A DNA stretch of 64,000 nucleotides from Armillaria gallica (Eukaryota; Basidiomycota; Agaricomycetes; Agaricales; Physalacriaceae). The position numbers and the translations under genes were made by a program. The stretch spans positions 1,116,001-1,180,000 of the forward strand of contig JBANDB010000020.1 of NCBI GenBank assembly GCA_037576215.1, written 5' to 3'. Below are positions 40,483-51,524 of the stretch, one piece after another (position 1 is the first letter of the stretch; each line of letters starts with the position of its first letter). The notes below the pieces were generated by a model that worked only from the letters and a program-made list of their open reading frames with translations, was not told the DNA's origin and did no database searches.

Positions 40483-43400
40483 TCATTTCAAGATGCACTT
40501 GTCACGTAAAAGTACAAAATCAATGTGTCGGAGGTAGGAATTTAAGAAGAAGGTATGGCACGAATCTAGGATATTGTCGCTAGTGAACCGTGGATCGATA
40601 ACCCGCCCAGAATATGGAGAAAGATGGCAGCTACGAGAAATGTATGTGATTGGAATTATAGATGCGTTCGGGCGGCCACCTCGGATAGTAGAGTATTGGA
40701 CTTTGAACATTCCGGTGAGCTCATCCACCTTGTGAAGGGGGGTGAACCACTCGACATACACAAGGGGGTGATGGAATTCCCCTAGCTCCGGAGGGAGATC
40801 AAAGATAGCATGAATTTGAGCAACGTGGAGGCCTGGAAGAAGGTTGAGTTAGTCGGTAACTGGGCCATAGAAACTTCAAACACGCACCTTTGGGTCCAAG
40901 CATATCTAAGTCAATGTTACCATTCTCAGGCAAGTCCTTCCTTGCCAAGACCGTATCAAAATACCCGGGCATTGCCTTCTTATGACCATGGGCTTGTTCT
41001 GGAAGAGTTGCGCGGACAGAATCAATGGTAGCAAGCTGCGAGACTTCGGGCACTGGAGGAATAGAGACACGAAATTGTTTATATACTGAGTATGCTGCCG
41101 GTTCCACATCCCAATAATCCAGGCTAAATAGTCGGTGCTTGCGAAGGAAGGCTTCCATGGCATAGACAAACTCGGAAGCCCCAAACTTGGTCTGTAGATC
41201 GTCGAGGCTGACATTGGCATAGGACGGAGTTTTGGGGATGAAGCAAGTAGATTCCCCATATTCAAGCCGAGACTTCGTGGCAATGTCGATGTCTTTGCCA
41301 TCAGCGTCGTCATTGTCGTCGCCCTCATGGTGGTGATTTTGAAGGGATACAGCGGGGTTAACACGACCGATCCACTTACGATCATTGCCGGTGTGGGAAT
41401 TGATGTCACCATCAATGTCCACGTCATCCTCTTCCTCCTCCACCTCTTCTTCTGCCTCTGGCTCCGTGTATTCATCGATGGCATACTGTAAAAATCTCTG
41501 AAACTTCTCAACAGCCTCGCGCCTCCTCATCCACACTGTCATCTGTTTCACGTACCCTTTTTTGTTTGATGCATTGTAGGCGATCTTTGCATAATCGATG
41601 TGCAGACGTTCTGAAGCTTCTGTATTGTAGCCACCTGCCGAGCCATGCGAGCGTATCATTGAAGTGTAGTGGTGCATGGAATGAATTTTCGGAATATTGA
41701 AGTGATCGCGTATTCCCTGGTCAACAAAGATCTCCTTGTGCTTGTGAAAGGTATGCCACGATTCTTCCAGTTTCTTCAACGACTCAGTCGTATGCTCTTC
41801 ATAGTGTGCATAGTATATGAAGTCAAGGACTGCTCTAACACATTTCGTCACCTCCTCATCCGCACATCCAGCTATAACGGCCAGAAACACTTTCTCCATA
41901 TTCTTGTATTCGTTACCCGTCCACTGCGAAATTAATGATATCCCTTTCTTGAAATGTCGAAGACTCGGATGCCGTGTCATGGCTTGGAAGCGACGATCCA
42001 CTTCAGCTTTTTGCAGCCCATCTATCTGACGTTCAGGTCCATCAACGTTCACCGCAGCGGTTGCCCACTTGACGACGTGATCTTTGAAGACCCCTTTGTG
42101 CAGTTGGTGGAGGATATCGGGAGTAAAGCATTGGAATATGTTACAATGGGGTAAGTCAACCCAAAACGGATTGACTGGCCGCAGGCCCCAGTCTGTAAAT
42201 TCTCGTGGTTCCAACCCAGCTGATGCCTGCTTCAGAATCTCGATTGTTTCCTTTGGATCACGCATGAGTGAGCACACAGGATCTCCAAGTTCGCCAGCTT
42301 TCGCCTTGCATTTTGGGCATCGGTTCTCCATTGAGCATCCAATCAAGCACTGCTCTGGGTAATCTGCGACGTATGCAGCCAAAATTGGATAGACGAGTCT
42401 GATCTGACCATCAGTGCACAGCATCTCTACTCCATTCTTTCCGGCCTCGATCAATGGCTCAAGAAGCGAGCGCATACAAGTATGAAACAGCTGGTAGGAC
42501 TCAACCGACCGCTGTTTCTTTGAAAAGCACTCTAGTTTACTGACGGGTAGGTACCCTATCAGTACAGTTGCATGCTCGGAAGGCTTCCGCCTAATATCCT
42601 TGTCGATATTCCCAATTGTCAGGTACACCGGCCATGCGGACTTGTCACCACTGAAGCGGGAAAGCTGTGTTTTATCAGAGGCAATAATCACCGGAGCAAT
42701 TGTTACACCTTTTGGTAAGAGTTTCTGCCCCGTCATCGTGAGTATCCCTTTTAATACAAAGATCAAAAGATGTACCTGGATTTGCCACCACCAGTCTGCC
42801 GTCGCCATCTCACTGTATACCCTCGATGTACCCGTATCATCAGTGTAGACCCGTTCAGGTGCGTAACGCATGTGTTCTTTGAACCGAGCATCACCCATAA
42901 GTTCTCGAATACAGGCAACCGGATCACGCTTCCAAAGCTCGATCTCTTCTGTCCGCGGCTTTCCCTCATCATCGAGCAAATCCCCATGAATCTCGAAAGC
43001 TTCGCATGTCCATTCAGGACCAGTGGGAAGCTTATCAATGGTTTGAAACAGCTTTCTTTTATTGCTGAAGCTCGGATTGACATTATTTTTGATCTAGAAA
43101 CCATTTTAAGTTCTGCTCGAGTGAAAAACAATCAAAGGTACACACACTTTCCAACTTCAAGAATGCGTCGATCTCCTTCTGACTGATGCTAGAGCGCATT
43201 AACCATCTAGCAAGCTCCCACTCGTCTCTGGAACTGAAAGGCGCCCACATCGCCTTATTATTCTCGACCTTCTGACGCCGAAAAAGTTCAAAAAATGGAG
43301 GTAATTTTCCACGCTCAGCAATCGGATCACCGGCAGGCCAAGGAAAGTCTTCAATGTAATGTTCTGGTGGTCCCGCAACATTGTCTTCATCTTCAATGTC

Positions 43401-43703
43401 CTCGATACGAGTCTTCTTGGATGGTGGAAGATTGGTGCCCGTATCTGGAAATGCATGAAGCTCTTCGGTATCGTGGCCAGATGAGGGTTCAAAATCCGAA
43501 GATGGGCTGAAGGGTGGTATGCTTGAAGTTTTAGCAGCCAGGGCTGGGGAGACGTCGCGTTTCCGTTTAGAGGCCTTGATGGCTCTCATTAGTCTCTCAT
43601 CAAGCTCAGAGCCGCAGCTGGTTTGAGAATAGTGGCGTTCCAAACCAGGTTTGGAGTTTGTTTGACGTCCACAGATCTGGCATTTGAAGATGGAGTGCAC
43701 CAT
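40483..43703 (-). CDS. Plavaka transposase
   Basis: The gene reads in four exons. Exon 1 (43,703 to 43,146) has an N-terminal zinc finger beginning FKCQICGR with HYSQTSC following, then an acidic linker and DFPWPAGDP. Introns with GT-AG ends fit at 43,094-43,145, 42,725-42,775 (51 nt) and 40,833-40,887 (55 nt). The core has [73 protein letters not shown] and KIHSMHHY, all typical of Plavaka transposases in the CACTA-like group. The last exon ([20 protein letters not shown], ending at 40,483) is the usual C-terminus. It would bind the inverted repeats and cut and paste the element. No internal stop was found after splicing. The 51-nt intron leaves the frame open if retained. Confidence 0.9.
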
Positions 43704-43877
43704 TGTAGCAGGACAGTAGCAAGAAATAGAATTACAATGACGGCGGAGTACACAAGTAAGTGGCTCAAATCACATTATCTCAAATGTTTGTTGATTCTTT
43801 CTCGTCTTTCCAGATTTGATCAACTCTTCTTTTCACCACCACCTTTCCACTAGTATCGACAATCTTCAACACAGATA
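43704..43877. promoter_or_regulatory. Bidirectional promoter region of the Plavaka element
   Basis: Only 174 bp separate the start codons of the divergently transcribed transposase and DUF6532 genes. The interval must hold both promoters. No unmistakable TATA box is visible, and pyrimidine-rich stretches precede the plus-strand start. Confidence 0.5.
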
Positions 43878-45815
43878 ATGGCATGTCAATCAACTGAAAC
43901 CGATGTCTCCAGCTCAGATGTGCGGGGCAGGCGACCGAGCAAGCCTAGCAAGAAGCAGGCTGACCTCAGTGCGTGCCTTCACTGCTCTACTCTCATGTGT
44001 ACCTCACTGTGTACTCTTCCAGATCAGAATGCTTCGAACGCAGAGAACAAGAAGCTTCAGGCAGTCATTGCAAATCTCCAAAAGCAAAATCTTGAGCTTC
44101 AGCGGAAGCAAGCCCTCAAGGATAAAACTAACCGTGCGTGATATTCAGCATCTCTTACCCTATTGACATTTGTCTAGAGCGACTTCGGGAAAATTATGCG
44201 GAAGAGTACTCTCGTGCTCACAACGGCCGCCAGCTATCTGATGTGGAAAGCGAAGACGATGATACAGGTGGCACATTGGGGTTTTCATCTTCTGTGAGTG
44301 TTATTCCTATACAGCTCGCTATGAAGGGAAATATGCTCAGTTGTTACCGAAGATTCAGTCAAAGGGGACTATTTCGACTCCACCCAGACGACTTCGTCAA
44401 AAAGGACAACCTCGTATCACCGCCTCATTGCCCACTCCTGATTTGCCGGGCCAAGACATTCCTCACATCGACTTCAGGTCAAGTCCTATCCGTCGCATTC
44501 GCAATCGGCAATCCTCTCCTCTTCCTGGTGATTCAGATTCTCTTTCTGATGCTAACAATGATGCTGCATTTGACCCTGTTGATGAGGCGGCTACTGTTGA
44601 ACACTGTGAACCCCCAAAGGAGCTAGACTCATTGACGTCTGACAACCCAGCTCAAATAGCAGGAAGCAAGCGGCCTCATAGCCCTTCACCGACCTCTCAG
44701 TCTGACCTCCCTTCTGACGCAAAGAAGCCTCGCATGGCTAAGGTTGCCACTGGTACAAAAGGTGTCAATCAACGTGATTATGATGGTAAAGCACGTCAAA
44801 TTCTTTACCAAGTCTGTAAAGAATGGGAGCGGCGCATTTACACTGTCGATGGATATCCAGGCACCGAGGTTGAGCGTATGTGGTTGCAGGAGCTGTGGGA
44901 TGAAGCTTGTGAAGAATTCGGAGAGGCTTACGAACTCACCAAGGGTATGCAGACCATGGTACGTCATTCCTCCGAATCTGAGAAAATCTCTGATCTTATT
45001 GCTGCTAGATTAAACGACGATCAGCACGTGTCCGGGGAGCGATGAAGACTGACATGAAGGCCTTGGTCATAGCGACCTATGGCTTTGTTGTTTCCAGCAA
45101 GAAAGCAACAATTGAGCAAAACAAGAAGAAGTATGTCATGTTAGCGACACGCGGTGCATTCACCTGCAAGGTATGCGTGAGTTTATGTTCTTGTTCCAGC
45201 TTACCTCATTGCTCTGCAGGAGCCAAAGACCTTCCGACGCAGGTTCGAAAACAAGATTATCCCAATGGTAATCACTGAACATTTCTTTGGTCACCGTAAG
45301 GCACCCGGGATTATCTGGGAGGATGATTTCAATTGTATAAAACCAGAGACAGTCGCTCTTGTTGTGACTATAGTAAGTTCTGGCTATGACCTGTTATCTA
45401 TCATTATTCAATCTCCTTCACTAGTTAGAGCATTGTATCGAGGAATGGGCCAATGGTACTTTTAAGGCACAGAAGCTCAGCGACGCGACCCAAACCCCTC
45501 GGTACCTCGCCCATCTGAAAGATGTCAAAGCATGGTGTTCAGGAGACGTCAAGGTTACAGGAAACATCCGTCGACACTGGGCTACGAAAGGAAGGTGAAT
45601 TTTCTGTGCCTCTTCGCAGAGCTTGTTCTACCCTGACCATCTTACTTATTAGAACACATGCAGATGTGCAGCCGAAGCAGATTGGTGACGGGTTTATTGA
45701 TGATGCAGAGAAGGAGCAACTTGTTGCCGATCTACAAGGTCGAACTGGTGAGACTGACAGTGAAGTCGAGACTGATTTGGAGGATGAACATGATGCTGTG
45801 GTAGGGGAGGAGTAG
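43878..45815 (+). CDS. DUF6532 protein, Plavaka companion gene
   Basis: The gene begins MACQSTETDVSSSDVRGRR. A basic leader, then an intron at 43,970-44,022, a predicted coiled coil (NKKLQAVIANLQKQNLELQ), an intron at 44,132-44,177 and a long S/P/D-rich linker follow, up to a basic patch (SKRPHSPSP, KKPRMAK). The DUF6532 region runs from QILYQVCKEWERRIY through EPKTFRRRFENKIIPMVITE (joined over an intron near 45,172-45,219), FFGHRKAPGIIWEDDFN and HCIEEWANGTF to DVKAWCSG, and ends in an acidic tail at 45,815. The family is unstudied in function. It often accompanies Plavaka transposases in mushroom genomes, as I recall. A role in transposition or in DNA binding is inference. Confidence 0.8.
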
Positions 45816-45955
45816 AACTGAGTATTAGTTATATGACCATAATATATACATTTGAACTGCATTTTGGCGTTGTGTATCTCGACGACTATTATGGGTATGA
45901 GTGAATACTGAACTGTATGTATAGATATAGTACTGTTATAGATAGGTATGGTACT

Positions 45956-46008
45956 GCTATGTAGCTCTCACATGTAAACTATCGAAGTGCTATGTAGTGC
46001 TACATAGC
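45956..46008 (+). promoter_or_regulatory. Subterminal palindromes, right end
   Basis: GCTATGTAGC at 45,956-45,965, GCTATGTAGT at 45,989-45,998 and GCTACATAGC at 45,999-46,008, the last two back to back. Half-sites continue to 46,100 (GAGCTACGG, ACATAGCTTCG). Confidence 0.65.
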
Positions 46009-46103
46009 ATTCGCAGGAGTGCTACGGATGTTATGTTAAGGGGTACTTGACTACGGAGCTACGGAAGCTATATATAGGCAATACTTATACATAGCTTCGT
46101 GGA

Positions 46104-46115
46104 TTTTTCCTGATG
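46104..46115 (-). repeat. Plavaka right terminal inverted repeat
   Basis: TTTTTCCTGATG, 12 of 12 complementary to the left end, followed by GA (46,116-46,117). Confidence 0.9.
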
Positions 46116-47114
46116 GATGCACAATTGACCGAGGATTTGGTGAACATCTTGCTGAGAGGTACCGGTTTTAGCAAGTTTCAGAAGCCATCAACAGCTGTAA
46201 GCACAGTGTTGGGACAAGGAAAGGACTGATAGGATACCTACTTCTTGAATATATTGTTGATTGACAGGATCATGGGCATTTGCTTGCTGCGCACACTCTT
46301 TCTGGCAAAAATTGAATTCCAGTTTGCCCAAGACTTGCGATGTTGTTACTTGATCCGAACAGCGGAAACTCATGGACTGAATCTTTGCTTTAGTCTTGCG
46401 ACGTTTGTGCTGGATGTGGAAACATGACCTGCCACTTCAAGTGCCACTGCCCCACATTCCACACTCTATCGAGGCCTGCAAAGATAAGCTAAACAGTTCT
46501 GTGCCCGAAGGAGATCCGGTCCGCCAAGTGAGAACAAGCTCTTCCATCTTGCTACAAGTCAGTGCATCAACTTCACTATATGTTCTCAGGAACAATGGAG
46601 CTACAAAGGCAGCAAAGAGACGAGCATAGGGATTGTAAATATTCTTGGAGATCATGTCAAAGAGATAAAAGGCCAGGAGCTTCACCCATGGAGGTGCCTG
46701 CCAGATAGTCAGTTAATCAGCCATCTGCAGACACGAGAAACAAGAAAAAGAAATTTTATGACAGAATTCAAAGTAATATATATATATATATACACTCTAG
46801 CAATGATGGAAAAAGAATGACTCACCCCTCAAATGTGGTTCTCAATGCACTTAACGACGACATCTGCAAAGCGGGTGTGGTCACATGCGATTGTAGCAAG
46901 GCCCTGGATGATCGGCTGAGAATTGAATGACAGTTCAGCAAGACAATTTGTGAATTGCCTGCGAAAAGATGCTGGGTCATGATGGTGAATTGGCAGGGAC
47001 AGAGATAGCGAAGTAGAAGGATACCACTGGCCTGCTGTACCCAGCAACTGGGGGAGAGAAAGCAGGTGTGGAGTTGGCAGGGTGCACATAGTAACCTTGC
47101 TGGTAGAGCGACAT
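46116..47114 (-). pseudogene. PCF11: PCF11, 5' half (CTD-interacting domain)
   Basis: The start MSLYQQGYY at 47,114 and a proline-rich leader fit a Pcf11 N-terminus, but a frame change is needed before DPASFRRQFTNCLAELSFNS. The CTD-interacting domain continues RFADVVVKCIENHI. Then comes TGA (46,829-46,831) where the family has Arg, just before a 128-nt intron (46,698-46,825) that contains a TA microsatellite. The next exon reads APPWVKLLAFYLFDMISKNI, RLFAAFVAPLFL and MEELVLTWRTG. A further exon has QVLGKLEFNFCQKE (46,340-46,250), and the last reads LLKLAKTGTSQQDVHQILGQ up to the transposon end. The domain normally binds the phosphorylated polymerase II tail. The frame change, the stop and the split make this copy a pseudogene; an intact copy must exist elsewhere if the gene is essential here, as in yeast. 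Confidence 0.85.
46771..46793. repeat. TA dinucleotide microsatellite
   Basis: About nine TA units within the PCF11 relic's CTD-interacting-domain intron. Confidence 0.8.
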
Positions 47115-47826
47115 GGATCAAACTATGAACAGATTCGATCCCTTGACACAAATCCAATAGCTACGAATGGTGATGATAGAGGGTGACCGTGACATTGGCT
47201 CAGTTTATTTATAAGGGGATTGATATTTGATCTTAGATCTTATCTTTTCTATTAAAAGAGATGTCAGCCCGGACTCTGCAGCCTTCAAGAGGACAGAAGT
47301 AAAGCCCGATGAAGCTGGCCCAGTGCATATGCCATTCCTCATGGTCCCCAGGCTCTTACTTTCGTATTGAAGTTGGCCTGAACTCTTTGGCATACTTCAT
47401 GGAGGAATGAAGACCACCATTTTTGATATAGCTTTCAACCTGAGCGCAAGACAGTCTCCCAGCCATTCAAGTGACACCTCATTTTTGCCTGTTTTGGTCA
47501 TCCAGCGGCAATCAAGTACACGAAGGTGAGATTAATGCTGGTCCTCCATGATCAGAAAGTCATCTGCAATCATCTTTGGTCATTGGGCCGGCGGACGATA
47601 GGGCATACCATCAAATGTTTCTTGCCATTTAGAACTCAACCACATTCCAAAATTTCTCACACGTTAACTATGGTTCATGAATGCCTAATTTTGATTGATA
47701 CTTAGTCTTCTTTCACTCCCTGATATAAGTAGCACTCGCGCACTTATTCACATCTTTGTGTCGCACAACTGGGGTGTCCAAGGGCACTGATACACAGCTC
47801 CCACCATTTGCGAGGTGAGCTACGAC
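47115..47826. other. Intergenic region between PCF11 relic and transcription factor
   Basis: The two genes are divergent with about 700 bp between their starts. A 62-codon minus-strand ORF at 47,205-47,393 has no known motif. Promoters of both genes would lie here. Confidence 0.45.
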
Positions 47827-50800
47827 ATGCCACCCCTCAAAGAGAACCCCGAAACCACATATAGCAACAGGAGAATATTTGGAGCCACTTGCATATCTTG
47901 CTGTCAGACTAAGATGAAATGCGATATCAACAATCCTTGTATGAGGTATCATGATCTTGATTTACTGCATGTATACCCTCCTCATATTTTTTTTAGCTGC
48001 CAAAGATGTGGATTGGCAGACAAGTGCCAAAGGGTCACTCTCAAAACTAAAAAATGAGCGAGAAACTCACATGAGGAGGATGTGGTCAATAGCTCAAACT
48101 TCAAGTCTCCTGGTCGGCATGTATCCTCAGGCTCTTCAGGTATGTCCCTTGTTCTGTGCATCGTTCACATCATTGAGATTTTTCTCCAGCAGTTACCATT
48201 TGTATGTTTCCTATTCTGTGAAACATGGACTGAGTCGATGCCTTGGAAACTTGGTTCTTAGGTTCCCTCTTCATCCTTCATGATTGCCATTTCACCTATC
48301 GATACCAGTGAACTGGCAAAACAGCTTCCCATCTACAGAGAATCCTGCAGGCTCTGTCAGGCATATTCTGATCTTGCCCCTTGGTTGTTTGGTGCTGTGA
48401 GTGCCCAGCAGGTGATGATGGAAGTCCTCCCTGGGTGGTATGATCAAGGCTTGCCAAAATTGGAGGGAAGGGTTGATGAACTCTCACTTCTTTTTGCTGT
48501 TCTCTCTTTGGGCACTCTTTCAGATCCTGCAGGCCAGAAAGTGTATGTTATCTCCCAGAGTACTGATTACCGCTGGTTGTCAGAAGCCATGCTCAATGCC
48601 TATAATGAAACGAAATCAGTTATGTATACACAGGCCTGCGCCTTACTAGCACTCTGTGAGGGCAATACTACAGGTGAGAATACCAATTGATTGCAAAAAT
48701 TAAGAAGTGCCACACTGGAGGTGAGTCACTTACTTCCGATCAGTGGTCTCGTTCATTACATTTCACAGATATCCATCAGTAAGTCCTTTGGCCCTCAGAC
48801 CAATTTCACTGAATATAAAAGATACAGCCCATGACTCCCACTGCTCTGCAAAGGAGATGGCGAGAGCCAGAACCTTGCTAGAAGATGTCATCATCATGGA
48901 TGCTTTGCAGGCTTTGTCTTTTCCATCCCAGTATTTGATCTTCATCCCTCATGGCAGCTTTCACAGGGTCTCGCAATGTCATATCCGCCACTTGTCCCTG
49001 TGGAATGCAATGTGTTGCAACAAAATGAGGGAAATTTCGACTGTGAGCTTTCTTCCTATCCAAAGAACTCCAGCCCATTCCTATGCCAGTCCACCTTTGG
49101 AAGGTGACCTTTACTTTTGACCATCTCATGCCTATTATTCAGAACAATGAGGAGCATTGGCCAAAATACAATGCCGTTCTTAGACTTTCTTGTCGTTTGC
49201 AGAAGCAGAGACTGCCTGAATGTTCCCAGGGAGATTGTCCCAAGGGTGGACAATTGCGTGAAAGCCTAGCATTTTGGCACCCCTGAAACTATATTCAACT
49301 AGGTGCAGCCATTCCTCGTGTCACAATAGCAATGTTTCTCTAAACTCCTTTGGTAACAGCTGCAATCTATCTACATATGCATTTTTTTGAGTATGTACTG
49401 CTCAAGTCCCCTGCCAGGCCAACACAGAGTGAATATTCCCTTTCGTATACCTCCGCTTATTGTAATGCTTGGGACTTGATCTCCTCAGCTAAAATTCTGT
49501 TCGATCAATTTCCAGCACCTCTCGCCTGCGTTTGGGACTATTGGTTGCACGTCTTTTCAGTGACGGTGTGTGTCAATATATAGTATGGTAATTATTTACA
49601 TCGATTCTAGGTTGTGGTTTATCTTGTGGCAGAAAAGGTATTGGATTCCAGCATCCACCAGGAGGCAATGACAAGGTTTAAATCTGCTGAGTGCCTCTTT
49701 GAGTCTGCTGCCATGTACAGGGGATGAGCCACCTTTCTGCTTGTATGTGACCCATTGCTACAGGAGAGTCTACTCACAATCTCCATCGGTAGTCCAAAGT
49801 GAGATCTATAGTAGCACACCTTGAATTCATCAATGGGGGGACAACGTCAAAGGAGCCAATCGAAGGTGGGTTAAAAATATTGTTACTCAGGTGATGCTGA
49901 CTCAAGGTGATTCAAAAGACAAGGACCAAGAAGATCAGCATTCACTGATGGAGGAGAATGAGGATCTTTGGACCGAAGATGTTGGCGGTGGTCTCAATGG
50001 ATCCTGTAATGGAGATGAAGGCGAAGGCGAATGGCCTTTGCCAGCTGAGAACAACTGCGATGAAGGGCAACATGCACTAAGGGATCTAAGAGACGCTGAA
50101 GACGAAACAGATGGCTATTCCATAAATGACAAGCATTTATATCCCCACCTCCTGAAGGATAGGTTAGAAGAAGGAGGAGTTTTCATGGGGAAGGTCGCAG
50201 GCGGTGAATCTCCAAAATGCTTTCCTGTCATTCAAGAAACAGAAGGCCATCACTTCACTGTGGACAGCCTGTGGAATCGTGAAGATCCATTTTTCGACCC
50301 CATGTTATTGCAAAGCTATGCAAATGGTCAGCCTTTCCCTCTCAGATTATATGCACTTCTTTTCAATTGACGTATTCTTCAGATTTTTCTTGCCACATGG
50401 ACCATAACGGAGGTTTCAATTTGTGCAATTTGGGGGAGGGGGACCATCAACACAATTACAACCTGTTTCTCCCTTCACTGAATAATGATGGACAGGGTGG
50501 AGTCAAATATTTCCAACATGATATATATTGCTAATAGTTATCTAATACAGTGGACACTGATACCTTCAAAGCCATTGTGAGTCCTATGCAAGGCTATTCT
50601 CCATTTCCCTTGGCAGAACGTGTTTCCTTTGACTTCAGTGAGGTGGGAGGTGCCTCTCTGCTTGATGCTCTTGATGCTCCCCTGCAAATCCCATTTGATT
50701 CCAATATCAGCAACATGCAAGGCTGTCCACAGCTGCATCTTCAGCAACCTGCGATATGCAACCATGCTATTGAAACAACGTCCTTTATGCATGACCAAAT

Positions 50801-50876
50801 CTTTGCCAACATTGTGGGGATTGAGATGGATCCCGCACTAGAAATGTGGTTTGAAGGGATGTCGTATATTTCTTGA
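47827..50876 (+). pseudogene. Zn2Cys6 fungal transcription factor, probably decaying
   Basis: The start at 47,827 (MPPLKENPETTYSNRR) leads into the zinc cluster CISCCQTKMKC...NPC and, beyond a probable intron (about 47,939-47,996), CQRCGLADKC. The spacing is close to the C-x2-C-x6-C pattern that holds two zinc ions and binds CGG triplets. The middle-homology region follows in pieces: YRESCRLCQAYSDLAPWLF and LSLLFAVLSLGTLSD (48,310-48,520), WKVTFTFDHLMPIIQNNEEH (49,100-49,160), LHMHFFEYVLL and WDYWLHVFSV (49,375-49,570), then MTRFKSAECLFESAA (49,670-49,715). A low-complexity acidic segment (49,891-50,370) and a final exon to 50,876 end it. The junctions near the zinc cluster and around 48,690-49,100 do not splice into one frame by eye, so it may be a relic. 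The regulated genes are unknown. Confidence 0.65.
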
Positions 50877-51524
50877 TATCAAGTTGTCCAAGTTACATCT
50901 ATGTTCCTAGCTTGTTTTATTAGCAACTGTAATTAAGCACAGCTACCACTGTCTGTAGAGTGGTGTGCACCATTCCTAGTACATAGGATTTGGTTATTAT
51001 GCAATGAAGTGGTGAGCCATCACAGGGTGCAGCAGGTCTGAGTCCTGTGTGAGATTCAATCTTCATGTCAAATAACTAAGTAAGGTGGGCAAGCGACAAG
51101 GCCTGCTACCTTGACCTCACATGAGTCATGACGCAGGATTTCATCACTTAACAGAGTTCAGACTTACTTGCGAAAACAAAATTTATGCATCCTGAATGAC
51201 ATGTGTGAATCTAATGCATATACAGCACTGGTCGGTTGCGGAGAAATGGTGCCAGTGCAGTGAAAAGGTCTGAGACAGATACAAGGTCTTGCAGTATGAT
51301 CAAGAGTTGTATGTAGGAAGGAATTGTTTGTGAGATTCTTATCCTGTAGTGGTGCATAACCTCTTTCACTAGGACATTATTTTTGGCGGCGCCGTCCTGT
51401 TTAAAACCAACTGACTGGCTAGGTCTTAATCCTACATATATGCCTTCAGTAGGCCTGAAAACAACAAGTTATTGGTGATGAAACTACGCCAGCAAGAGGA
51501 TATTACAGATCACAACAGAGATAC
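50877..51524. other. No recognisable gene
   Basis: Non-coding by inspection. It lies between the convergent ends of the transcription factor (plus) and the carboxylesterase relic (minus) and probably holds both 3' ends. Confidence 0.4.

Larger units (their letters stand above)
40275..46115. mobile_element. Plavaka DNA transposon inserted in PCF11
   Basis: The element is 5,841 bp with perfect 12-bp terminal inverted repeats CATCAGGAAAAA and TTTTTCCTGATG. Directly outside lies GA on both sides (or AT just inside, if the repeat starts at CAGG), so a 2-bp duplication is likely. Both ends carry several GCTAYRTAGC palindromes. Two genes diverge from a central promoter region: the transposase (minus) and a DUF6532 protein (plus). 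The PCF11 5' and 3' halves continue outside the two ends on the same strand, which fixes the insertion. Both genes read well, so the element may be recent or still competent. Confidence 0.9.

Noticed and set aside
40273..46117. An 8-bp target duplication for the Plavaka element
   Set aside because: The 8 bp on the two sides differ. Only a 2-bp GA (or AT) duplication is consistent, so a KDZ/Zisupton-type duplication is not supported.
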